Notes under the pieces: generated by a model
The model's database searches: none
The model's input: only the letters and a program-made list of their open reading frames with translations
What the model was told of the DNA's origin: nothing
From: Roseimarinus sediminis
GTDB lineage: Bacteria; Bacteroidota; Bacteroidia; Bacteroidales; Prolixibacteraceae
Direction of reading: 5' to 3'
Assembly (NCBI RefSeq): GCF_050433125.1
Contig: NZ_JBNPXV010000013.1
Location: 62,001-126,000, forward strand
Length of the DNA: 64,000 bases
Position numbers and translations under genes: made by a program
Shown: in pieces, positions 1-7,822 of the stretch
Layout of the letters: each line of letters begins with the position of its first letter
How positions within the stretch are numbered: the stretch's first letter is position 1

Positions 1-1254
1 GTCAGCCCAGTCCGAAAACTCCTTCCAACGATGGTCCCAGCCACGTTTATGCGACGAGAGGTTGGCCACCATGGTTCCAAGGGTTGCCCCCATTGCCGCC
101 ATGCAGGCCGAAATGGAACCGCCACCCGGAGCAGGCGATTCAGAAGCTGTTTCATCACAAAACGCCTTAAGCGTCCTATCCACCAGGCGCCCGCTTTTTT
201 CTTCAAGCAGGTATTCGATGATCTTCTTTTTGGGATCGAAAGGTTTCAGTTCATCGAGGCCCAGCGACTTCACCGCAATTTTAATTATTTCTTCATCGGA
301 AACACCGGTCGAGCGCTGCTGCTTGCGAAGGAAGTATTTGCCCGCATCGAGCATGGCACTGAGTGGAATCACCCCCACCAATTCCGATCCGGTCACACGC
401 AATCCTCGCGCTTCGGCCTGTTTACAGGCCGCTTCGAATACTTCGTGTACCGAAGTAACGCTAATGTCGGTCAGGTTAAATGAAAGCTGGGCAATGCCAA
501 ATTCTTCGATGTACCAGCCAATGCCCTTCACCTTCTTGAGCAGTCCCGGTTCGAATACAGGATTTCCCTTTTCATCGCAAATGATTTTTCCGCTAAGGCT
601 TCCACCTTCGCGCTTCACCCTGCCCTTCTCCCTGATATCGAAAGCAATGGCATTGGCCCGGCGGGTTGAAGTAGTGTTCAAATTCACGTTGTAGGCAACC
701 AGAAAATTACGCGCACTCACAGCGGTGGCACCACTACGGGCTACTTGTGTGGTAAAGGATGCCGGTCCAAAATCGGGCTTCCATTCAGGATTACTTAATT
801 TCTTTGGAAGACCTTCGTACTCGCCCGAACGACAGCTGGCCAAATTGCGACGTTTCTCTTCGAGTGCAGCAAATTCATAACAATAAACCGGGATGTTCAA
901 TTCTTCCCCAATGCGCTGAGCAAGCCGGCGGGCGTATTCCACCGTTTCTTCCATCGAGATTCCCGACACCGGCACCAGCGGGCAAACATCGCATGCCCCA
1001 AAACGCGGGTGTTCGCCCTTGTGTTTGCTCATGTCGATGAGCTGAGCTGCCTTTTTCACGGCTCTGAAAGCTGCTTCACAAACTTCGTCGGGAGTTCCAA
1101 CAAAGGTAACCACGGTGCGGTTGGTTGCTTTTCCCGGATCAACATCAATCAGACGAACGCCCTCAAGGGCTTCAATCTCGTCGGTGATTTGTCTGATGAT
1201 CTGCATGTTGTTCCCTTCACTAAAATTGGGAACGCATTCAATTATTTGATTCAT
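1..1254 (-). CDS. ftcD: Glutamate formimidoyltransferase / formiminotetrahydrofolate cyclodeaminase (3' part beyond window)
   Basis: Last step of histidine breakdown: moves the formimino group of formiminoglutamate to tetrahydrofolate, giving glutamate, and then (cyclodeaminase half) releases ammonia to form methenyl-THF. Translating the minus strand from the ATG at 1252-1254 gives an open frame of 418 codons to the window edge. It begins MNQIIECVPNFSEGNN, the typical formiminotransferase N-terminus, and contains HPRFGACDVCPLVP. Near the edge, SESPAPGGGSVSA marks the start of the cyclodeaminase domain, so this is the bifunctional fusion and only its C-terminal part is missing. It is the last hut gene seen, 109 bp after hutI on the same strand. 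The call is firm; the end is unknown. Confidence 0.93.
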   Translation of the reverse strand, partial: MNQIIECVPNFSEGNNMQIIRQITDEIEALEGVRLIDVDPGKATNRTVVTFVGTPDEVCEAAFRAVKKAAQLIDMSKHKGEHPRFGACDVCPLVPVSGISMEETVEYARRLAQRIGEELNIPVYCYEFAALEEKRRNLASCRSGEYEGLPKKLSNPEWKPDFGPASFTTQVARSGATAVSARNFLVAYNVNLNTTSTRRANAIAFDIREKGRVKREGGSLSGKIICDEKGNPVFEPGLLKKVKGIGWYIEEFGIAQLSFNLTDISVTSVHEVFEAACKQAEARGLRVTGSELVGVIPLSAMLDAGKYFLRKQQRSTGVSDEEIIKIAVKSLGLDELKPFDPKKKIIEYLLEEKSGRLVDRTLKAFCDETASESPAPGGGSISACMAAMGATLGTMVANLSSHKRGWDHRWKEFSDWAD

Positions 1255-1283
1255 TCTTTAGATGGTTTAGTCAATAGATAAAA

Positions 1284-1320
1284 GTCATTAAGAAAAAAGT
1301 CATTCGTCATTAAGAAAAAA
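1284..1320. repeat. Short direct repeat between hutI and ftcD
   Basis: The 15-mer GTCATTAAGAAAAAA occurs at 1284-1298 and again at 1306-1320, a 22-bp period, in the 109-bp gap between hutI and ftcD. It looks like local slippage in A/T-rich spacer; no function is evident. Confidence 0.5.
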
Positions 1321-1363
1321 ATAGAATGCTTAGAAATAGTTCCTTGTGCTTATCTCTTCATTA

Positions 1364-2605
1364 CTAATGACTCACTGACCAATGACTGGTTCCTTTTTTC
1401 CATACTGTATGTGGTTTCAGTTTTCCCTGGCGATAAATAATCTCGCGATAGTCGGAGACAGAGAAAGCAGCCAAATCGGCAATATTTCCCTCCTTCAATA
1501 CACCACGATCGTTCATGTTCAGTGCACTGGCGGCTCTCACAGTAATTGCGGCAAGCGTTTCGGCCATGGTTAGTTTTTCGTAAATACCAAAAATGGCTGC
1601 CTGCATTAACAAATCACCCATGGGCGCCGATCCTGGATTCCAGTCGGAAGCAATGACCAGCGAAAGTCCGGCGTCGAGCAGTTTTCGGCCCGGAGCAAAG
1701 GGAATGCCCAGTCCGAGTGAAGCACCAGGCAAAACACATACAATTACTTTGCCCCGTTGCAATGCCTTAATGGCAATGTCGTCGGTTGCTTCGAGATGAT
1801 CGACACTCACTGCGCCCATCTCGATGGCCAGCTGGCTGCCACCCACCGAAAACTGATCACCATGAATTACCAGATCGAAATCGAGTACTTTGGCTTTGGT
1901 AAGGTAATCGCGGGCTTCGGCAACACTGAATGCTGAATCTTCGATAAAAGCATCGACCCGGTATGAAAGCTGGCGACGTTTGACTTCGGGCAAGAGTTCG
2001 GTGGCCATTAACTCGAGATAAGCACGATTTCCTGCTTCGAAATCGCGGGGGACAATATGCGCTGCCAGACAGGTTGATACCAGATCGGCTTTGCATGCTG
2101 CCTGCCTGATTGCTTCCAGCATTTTCAGTTCATCCTCCACGGTGAGCCCGTAACCACTTTTCACTTCAATGGTGGTCACTCCGTCGGCGAGCATTTGCCC
2201 GGCATGTTGTGCTGTAATTGTTTTTAGTTCATCGAGCGTGGCATTGCGGACCTGCTTCACCGTACTCCAGATTCCTCCGCCCTCGTGTGCAATTTCGAGA
2301 TAGGATTTTCCAGCCAGTCTTCCGGCATAATCGGCCGCCCTCGAGCCTGCCCAGCAAAGATGGGTATGGCTGTCGATAAAACCCGGCAGGGCAACCAATC
2401 CGGCGTTGAGGTGCTCTAATTCATACTTATTTTGAATTGCTTTCTCCTTTAGCGAAGCGTAGGTTCCTACTTCGGTAAGTATTCCTTCATCGTTCACCAC
2501 TACACCGGCATCATTAATGATCTCGAGCTGATCATCGGCAATCACACCTTTTGCCGGAAGGTGATCCATGGTAAGCAATTGAGTAAACGGGCCTATAAGT
2601 TTCAT
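1364..2605 (-). CDS. hutI: Imidazolonepropionase
   Basis: Hydrolyses 4-imidazolone-5-propionate to N-formimino-L-glutamate, the third step of histidine degradation, in the cytoplasm. The 413-residue length matches the family. The amidohydrolase metal motif is visible as DSHTHLCWAGSR (about residues 77-88). A second metal-site histidine lies in VIHGDQF, and the late aspartate in ASDWNPGSAP. The gene sits 107 bp after hutU and 109 bp before ftcD, all on one strand, so it is read as part of the hut operon. The ATG at 2603-2605 gives a normal N-terminus. Confidence 0.95.
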   Translation of the reverse strand: MKLIGPFTQLLTMDHLPAKGVIADDQLEIINDAGVVVNDEGILTEVGTYASLKEKAIQNKYELEHLNAGLVALPGFIDSHTHLCWAGSRAADYAGRLAGKSYLEIAHEGGGIWSTVKQVRNATLDELKTITAQHAGQMLADGVTTIEVKSGYGLTVEDELKMLEAIRQAACKADLVSTCLAAHIVPRDFEAGNRAYLELMATELLPEVKRRQLSYRVDAFIEDSAFSVAEARDYLTKAKVLDFDLVIHGDQFSVGGSQLAIEMGAVSVDHLEATDDIAIKALQRGKVIVCVLPGASLGLGIPFAPGRKLLDAGLSLVIASDWNPGSAPMGDLLMQAAIFGIYEKLTMAETLAAITVRAASALNMNDRGVLKEGNIADLAAFSVSDYREIIYRQGKLKPHTVWKKGTSHWSVSH

Positions 2606-2712
2606 TCTTTACTGTCTTTTCGGGCAAAATACACAGATGAAACGCAAAGTCCAAAGAAATCAACAGTTGATCGCTGGATGCGCTTGGAATGTATTAGCAC
2701 TGAATGAGCATT

Positions 2713-4383
2713 TTATAACTTAAGTCCAAACTTCGTGGCATTGTTCAAGGCGATATCGTATCCGGCATCGGCATGGCGAAATATCCCCATTGCCGGATCG
2801 TTGTACAAGACCCTTGAAATATTTTCGGCTGCACGCTCACTTCCATCGGCTACCATCACCATTCCGGCATGCTGGGAGAAACCCATTCCCACTCCGCCGC
2901 CATGGTGAAACGAAACCCAGGTAGCCCCGCCGGCCGTATTCGACATAAGGTTGAGCAGCGGCCAGTCCGACACGGCATCACTGCCGTCGAGCATGCCTTC
3001 GGTTTCGCGGTTGGGCGATGCCACAGAGCCACAATCGAGATGATCACGACCAATCACGATGGGCGCTTTTACCTTTCCGGTCCGTACCAGTTCGTTAAAG
3101 AGTAAACCTGCTTTTTCCCGCTCGCCAAAGCCCAGCCAGCAAATCCGGCTTGGGAGGCCCTGAAACGAAACTTTTTCACGTGCCGCTTTCAGCCAGCGAA
3201 TCAGGTTTTCATTCTCAGGAAAAGCTTCCATCAGGGCCTTGTCTGTGGTGTAAATATCTTCGGGATCGCCGCTTAAAGCCACCCAGCGAAAAGGTCCTTT
3301 TCCGTCGCAGAACAAGGGACGTATGAACTCGGGAACAAAACCCTGGTAATCGAAAGCATTGGTTTCGCCTCCCTGACGGGCCATTTCGCGCAGGTTATTT
3401 CCATAGTCAAAAACAACACTTCCGCGCTTTTTCATTTCAAGCATGAAGCCCACATGCCGGGCCATGCTTTTGATTGAAAGCTGCTTGTAATTTTCGGGAT
3501 CATCTTCCCTTAGTTTCAGTGCCTCGTCGAGGGTAAAGCCGTTGGGCACATAGCCAAAGAGCGGATCGTGAGCCGAAGTTTGATCGGTAAGTATATCGGG
3601 CACCAGCTCATCGTCCAGCAATTTTTCCAGTACGTCACCCACATCGGCCACCAGTCCAACCGAAAGTGCTTCCCCTTTTTCACGGGCATCGAGCACCCAC
3701 TGTTTGGCTTCTTCATAATCGGCTGTAAGGCGATCGAGGTAGCCTGTGTGAATTCGCTTTTCAATGCGCGTGGGATCAACATCGACTCCCAGAAATGTGG
3801 CTCCGGCCATGGTGGCCGCAAGCGGCTGAGCTCCACCCATTCCGCCTAAACCACCCGACACAATTAGCTTATGACGCAGGTCGCCACCGAAATACTTCTT
3901 TCCACACTCGACAAAGGTTTCGTAGGTTCCCTGCAAAATTCCCTGAGACCCGATATAGATCCAGCTCCCGGCTGTCATTTGTCCATACATCATTAGTCCG
4001 CGTGCTTTGAGCTCTTCAAAATGTTCCCAATTGGCCCAGGCCGGCACCAGGTTACTGTTGGCAATTAATACCCGGGGCGCCTGCGGGTGACTGCGCACCA
4101 GTCCTACCGGCTTGCCCGACTGAATCAACAAACTGTGTTCTTCGTCGAGTTTCAGTAGCAATTCGATGATTTTTTTGAGCGCTGTTTCGTTTCGTGCAGC
4201 CTGGCCTGTACCTCCATAAACTATGAGCTGTGCCGGATCTTCGGCCACTTCGTCATCGAGATTATTCAAAAGCATTCTGAGCGGTGCTTCGGTTTGCCAC
4301 GACAATGCATTGAGTTCTGCTCCTACAGGAGCTTTGTAATGCCCGTTTGAAGCATATTTCTTAATAAATTCCGAATAGTTCAT
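2713..4383 (-). CDS. hutU: Urocanate hydratase
   Basis: Adds water to urocanate to form imidazolonepropionate, using tightly bound NAD+ as an electrophile. The NAD-binding stretch IVSGGLGGMGGAQP and the conserved cysteine segment LPSRICWLGFGE are both present, and the 556-residue length is normal. I chose the ATG at 4381-4383 (MNYSEFIKKY). The frame stays open to 4428 with another ATG at 4390-4392, but a start at 4428 would deepen the overlap with hutH. With the chosen start the gene overlaps the hutH 3' end by 23 bp, which suggests translational coupling. Confidence 0.94.
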   Translation of the reverse strand: MNYSEFIKKYASNGHYKAPVGAELNALSWQTEAPLRMLLNNLDDEVAEDPAQLIVYGGTGQAARNETALKKIIELLLKLDEEHSLLIQSGKPVGLVRSHPQAPRVLIANSNLVPAWANWEHFEELKARGLMMYGQMTAGSWIYIGSQGILQGTYETFVECGKKYFGGDLRHKLIVSGGLGGMGGAQPLAATMAGATFLGVDVDPTRIEKRIHTGYLDRLTADYEEAKQWVLDAREKGEALSVGLVADVGDVLEKLLDDELVPDILTDQTSAHDPLFGYVPNGFTLDEALKLREDDPENYKQLSIKSMARHVGFMLEMKKRGSVVFDYGNNLREMARQGGETNAFDYQGFVPEFIRPLFCDGKGPFRWVALSGDPEDIYTTDKALMEAFPENENLIRWLKAAREKVSFQGLPSRICWLGFGEREKAGLLFNELVRTGKVKAPIVIGRDHLDCGSVASPNRETEGMLDGSDAVSDWPLLNLMSNTAGGATWVSFHHGGGVGMGFSQHAGMVMVADGSERAAENISRVLYNDPAMGIFRHADAGYDIALNNATKFGLKL

Positions 4384-5935
4384 GTCTCTCATTTTTAAAT
4401 TCAATGTTGTTACGGTCGGCCAGTTCATCGGTCAGGCTTAGCAATTCACCCGAACGGATGATTTCAATGGCTTTTTCAATATCGGGGGAGAACAAGCGAT
4501 CGTTTTCTGCAAATTCAATTTTAGTGCGAACGTGCTCATAAATCCGGTCCATCAGCAATCCCGACTTCATGGGTCGCCTGAACTCGAAGCCCTGAGCCGC
4601 AGTGAGCAATTCGATACCCAGAATTTGCTCCAGATTCTCGACAATTTTTAGTGTTTTTCGTCCGCTGATTGAGCCCATGCTCACGTGATCTTCCTGCCCC
4701 AGCGAAGTCGGAATACTGTCGGCACTTGCCGGGAAACAAAGACTTTTGTTCTCACTCACCAGTGCAGCAGTAGTATATTGCAGAATCATAAAACCCGAAT
4801 TCAGTCCGGTGTGTTTCATCAACAGTTTGGGCAAACCGGGTACACTTTCGATCATCGATAAGTAAATGCGTCGGTCGGCAATGTTTCCGATCTCAGCCGC
4901 TGCCAGCCCTGCATAATCCATGGGCAGAGCAATGGGCTGTCCGTGGAAATGCCCTCCTGTAATGGTTTTCTTCTCACTGAAAATAATGGGATTGTCGGTT
5001 ACCGAATTCATTTCGGTGAGTACCGTTTCTTTCAGATGCAGCCATGCATTGCGCGAAGCACCGTGCACCTGTGGCACACAACGCAGGGAATAGGGATCCT
5101 GCACGCGGTGGCAGTTTTCATGTGACTTTTCAATTTCTGAATTCTTCAGTAAAGTTCTGATACGCGCAGCCACATATTGATTTCCTGCATAGGGGCGCAG
5201 CAAATGTAATTCTTCGTCAAAACTTTTAAACGAACCCATCATGGCTTCGAGATTCAAGGCAGCGGTAATATCGGCATGATCGAGGCAACGCTGAAGTCGT
5301 TCAACAATTTTCACCCCGTGAGCAAGCATAAACTGTGTACCATTTATCAGTGCCAGTCCCTCTTTGGGTCCCAGCACAATGGGTTTGAGCCGGTACTTTG
5401 CCAACATTCTCTCCGCACTAAGTTCCCTGCCTTCTATCCTTACCTTTCCCAAACCAATCAGTGGCAGAAAAAGATGAGCCAACGGTGCCAGATCGCCCGA
5501 AGCACCTACCGAGCCCTGTGAGGGAACTACCGGAATCACATCGTGATCGATGTGCCAGATAATGCGCCTGAGTGTTTCAAGTGCGATGCCCGAAAAGCCT
5601 TTCGCCAACGAATGCACCTTGAAGATCATCATCAGTTTAGCCAATTCATCAGAAATGGCTTCTCCTGTACCAACGCTATGACTGATGAGCAGGTTGTACT
5701 GTAATTTGCGGGTATCGGCTTCACCAATACGGGTGGTGCAAAGCGGGCCAAAGCCGGTGTTTACACCATAAACTTCATTTTCTCCCTTCGCAATTTTCAT
5801 TACCACCTTTCGGTTTTGCTTTACCTTTTCCCGAACCTCGTCGCTTAAAATGCCTTTAATTTTTCCCCGGGCAATATCGAGTGCAAGTCCTACGGTTAGC
5901 ATGGCTTCGCCGTAGTTGAACTGAGCTTTTACCAT
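4361..5935 (-). CDS. hutH: Histidine ammonia-lyase
   Basis: Removes ammonia from L-histidine to give urocanate, the committing step of the hut pathway. The Ala-Ser-Gly triad that cyclises into the MIO cofactor is in GSVGASGDLAPL (residues 145-147). The Ser-His pair at about 85-86 (NLLISHSVG) and the late SLGQEDHVSM segment are the choices seen in histidine, rather than phenylalanine or tyrosine, lyases. The length of 524 is normal. It is the first gene of the operon; the promoter must lie in or beyond the 73-bp gap to the ATPase gene. No hutC-type repressor is seen next to it. Confidence 0.95.
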   Translation of the reverse strand: MVKAQFNYGEAMLTVGLALDIARGKIKGILSDEVREKVKQNRKVVMKIAKGENEVYGVNTGFGPLCTTRIGEADTRKLQYNLLISHSVGTGEAISDELAKLMMIFKVHSLAKGFSGIALETLRRIIWHIDHDVIPVVPSQGSVGASGDLAPLAHLFLPLIGLGKVRIEGRELSAERMLAKYRLKPIVLGPKEGLALINGTQFMLAHGVKIVERLQRCLDHADITAALNLEAMMGSFKSFDEELHLLRPYAGNQYVAARIRTLLKNSEIEKSHENCHRVQDPYSLRCVPQVHGASRNAWLHLKETVLTEMNSVTDNPIIFSEKKTITGGHFHGQPIALPMDYAGLAAAEIGNIADRRIYLSMIESVPGLPKLLMKHTGLNSGFMILQYTTAALVSENKSLCFPASADSIPTSLGQEDHVSMGSISGRKTLKIVENLEQILGIELLTAAQGFEFRRPMKSGLLMDRIYEHVRTKIEFAENDRLFSPDIEKAIEIIRSGELLSLTDELADRNNIEFKNERHELFGIY

Positions 5936-6008
5936 TTTTCTTTTTTTAAAACCTATAAATTTAAGCTTTCCTGACGTCGATGAAAATGATAAAAATTAGT
6001 GGGCTTTG

Positions 6009-7160
6009 TTAGCTTTCGTCAAGTAGGGTCAGCAACCACTGCTTAAAAACAGGGTTAATTACATTGTAATCGCTTCCCTCATGGTGGATCAGGTCTTTCT
6101 TAATCAGACTCTGGAGGGTTGTATTCAGGGTTGAACTAACCGGCAGGTCATGCCTGTCGCGATATTCAGTTGAGAACAAGCCATCGTCGGGTTGCTTTTG
6201 TATTAGTGCCATCAACACACGGCGCTGAATGTTCGACAACTGATCGTACATGTTCTGAAATATGTGCGACTGGCTTTCGATTACCTTACTTAGCCACAGT
6301 TGTGTAAAACCTTCCTCCTCCTGACTTACTCCAGATTTGATCAGATAAAAAACTTCGGAAGCAAAATATTGGGAAAAATGCGGATGACATTCCGAAAGGA
6401 CCAACAGGTCATTGACAATTTTAGCATCGACCAGAATATCACGACTGGCAAAACGACTGGTAATAAAATTGAACAACTCGCCCTTTTTGATCGGGTTGAT
6501 TTCCACTTTTACACCAAATTCATAAAAAGGTGAATTGTACGAAGAAAAAAGTGTTTCCATCAACGACTGCTTACTTCCCAGAAACAGATAGGAAACATCC
6601 TTATGATGCTGAAAAGCCGAACGCATCCAATGCGTCAGAAAGGGATCAATCCGCGTCACCTCCTGAAATTCATCAAAAGCGATACAAATTTTCCGTCCGC
6701 TTCGGCGGCTGATTTCATCTGGAAGATTCAGAATGGATTCCACATCACTTTGTTTTTCTATCCGTTCTGCTTGTAGAGAAAAAGAAGGTGCTCCAGTTTC
6801 ATCAAAAGTAAGCGAAGGTTTCAAACCCTTAAACGAAGCAGCTACCTGCTCCGATAGCAACTTCATGTTTTCGTGCCAGTCGAACAACTCATGGGCCAGT
6901 ACTTTGGCATATTTCTTACAAAAATCATTCAAAGTGGTTACATTATACAAATCGAAATAGATATAGCGAATCCCCTTCAACTCGTTGAATACTGTTTTTA
7001 CAAGCGAGGTTTTTCCATATCTGCGGGGTGAATATAGCCATACCGAAGTACTGTCGTTTATATAGGTTTTTAATCTTGCCCTTTCTTCATTTCTGTTACA
7101 GAATGAAACATCTGCTACTACTTTTCCAAATTTAAAAGGATTCGACTCTTTTTTCTTCAT
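6009..7160 (-). CDS. AAA+ ATPase of the archaeal-type ATPase family
   Basis: A P-loop ATPase of 383 residues of the kind widespread in archaea and found in scattered Bacteroidota. Walker A is YSPRRYGKTS (about 43-52), Walker B is KICIAFDE (157-164), and a sensor-like segment LFLGSKQSLM follows. The C-terminal ~100 residues look like a winged-helix domain (STEYRDRHDLPVSSTLN, then LIKKDLI), so DNA contact is possible. Function is unknown; members are often single-copy, mobile-looking genes. It lies upstream of hutH on the same strand but has no clear tie to histidine use. Tandem repeats stand 41 bp before its start. Confidence 0.8.
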   Translation of the reverse strand: MKKKESNPFKFGKVVADVSFCNRNEERARLKTYINDSTSVWLYSPRRYGKTSLVKTVFNELKGIRYIYFDLYNVTTLNDFCKKYAKVLAHELFDWHENMKLLSEQVAASFKGLKPSLTFDETGAPSFSLQAERIEKQSDVESILNLPDEISRRSGRKICIAFDEFQEVTRIDPFLTHWMRSAFQHHKDVSYLFLGSKQSLMETLFSSYNSPFYEFGVKVEINPIKKGELFNFITSRFASRDILVDAKIVNDLLVLSECHPHFSQYFASEVFYLIKSGVSQEEEGFTQLWLSKVIESQSHIFQNMYDQLSNIQRRVLMALIQKQPDDGLFSTEYRDRHDLPVSSTLNTTLQSLIKKDLIHHEGSDYNVINPVFKQWLLTLLDES

Positions 7161-7200
7161 ATGCTCTCTGATTTAAACCAGGTTACTTTTGTAGTTTTAC

Positions 7201-7245
7201 ATGTCGCAATATTACGTGTCGTAAAATTACGTGTCGTAAAATTAC
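7201..7245. repeat. Three tandem 15-bp units before the AAA ATPase gene
   Basis: Two identical copies of GTGTCGTAAAATTAC (7216-7230, 7231-7245) follow one imperfect copy (7201-7215). Each junction forms a small dyad, TTACG-TGT-CGTAA. The array starts 41 bp upstream of the ATPase start codon and on the far side faces the BlaI operators. It could be an operator array for the ATPase gene; that is inference from position and symmetry only. Confidence 0.6.
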
Positions 7246-7297
7246 GAAATCACCATTTAAATAGCAAGTGCTTCTATTTCAAAACAAAATAATATTT

Positions 7298-7315
7298 CGA
7301 CTAATTTTATAGTCG
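7298..7315. promoter_or_regulatory. BlaI-type operator, distal site
   Basis: Perfect inverted repeat CGACTA-ATTTTA-TAGTCG. It has the GACTA-N6-TAGTC half-sites shared with the second dyad at 7327-7344. The two centres are 29 bp apart, close to three helical turns, as expected for two repressor dimers on one DNA face. It sits just upstream of the -33 box of the blaI-type gene. Confidence 0.8.
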
Positions 7316-7320
7316 TTTTT

Positions 7321-7352
7321 TTTGTTTGACTAATTTTTTAGTCATAAGTTTG
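7321..7352 (+). promoter_or_regulatory. Bacteroidota-type promoter overlapped by a second BlaI-type operator
   Basis: A -33 TTTG (7321-7324) and a -7 TAAGTTTG (7345-7352) are separated by 20 bp, a textbook TTTG-N20-TAnnTTTG promoter. The spacer carries the perfect dyad TGACTA-ATTTTT-TAGTCA (7327-7344), so a bound repressor would block the promoter. Transcription would start near 7359, leaving a leader of about 85 nt before the blaI-type gene. Confidence 0.82.
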
Positions 7353-7445
7353 TAGCGGACTTTTTATTGAACTGATTTTACCAATGCATTCAATCCTGCC
7401 AGTTGTTTTTTGGCTCGTAAATTGATGCATAAACAAACAATTAAA

Positions 7446-7820
7446 ATGAAACTAACGAAAGCAGAAGAACAGATAATGCAGTTGTTATGGGAGCTGGGCG
7501 AAGGACGTGTTCGTGACATCAGGGAACAGTTCAACGACCCCAAGCCTGCCCGTAATACGGTTTCGACGATTATCAGAGTACTCGAAAGCAAGGGAATTGT
7601 AGCTTACCGCGAAGAAGGGAATGCACATGTTTACTATCCCCTGTTATCGAAGCACGAATATTCGAAGAAACAATTATTCAGTTTGATGCGCGACTATTTC
7701 GACAATTCGTTTCCACAGATGGCCACTTTCTTTGCCAAGGAAAAGGCCCTTTCGGTTGACGAACTGGAAGAACTTTTAAATGAAGCCAAAGAAGAATTAC
7801 AACATCCTGATAAGGAATAG
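7446..7820 (+). CDS. BlaI/MecI/CopY-family transcriptional repressor
   Basis: A 124-residue winged-helix repressor. The N-terminal DNA-binding domain (MKLTKAEEQIMQLLWELGEG to about residue 80) has the family's recognition segment ARNTVSTIIRVLESKG; the C-terminal dimerisation part contains LSVDELEELL. I chose the ATG at 7446 because the family begins at this point; the frame is open to 7410. In known members, proteolysis set off by the partner BlaR1 relieves repression. Here the partner follows after 2 bp, and two matching operators precede the gene, so autoregulation is very likely. No beta-lactamase gene is nearby, so the inducing signal is unknown. Confidence 0.92.
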   Translation: MKLTKAEEQIMQLLWELGEGRVRDIREQFNDPKPARNTVSTIIRVLESKGIVAYREEGNAHVYYPLLSKHEYSKKQLFSLMRDYFDNSFPQMATFFAKEKALSVDELEELLNEAKEELQHPDKE

Positions 7821-7822
7821 CG

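Noticed and set aside
7201..7245. A CRISPR-like array.
   Set aside because: Units are directly tandem with no spacers, only three copies, and no cas genes are in the window.
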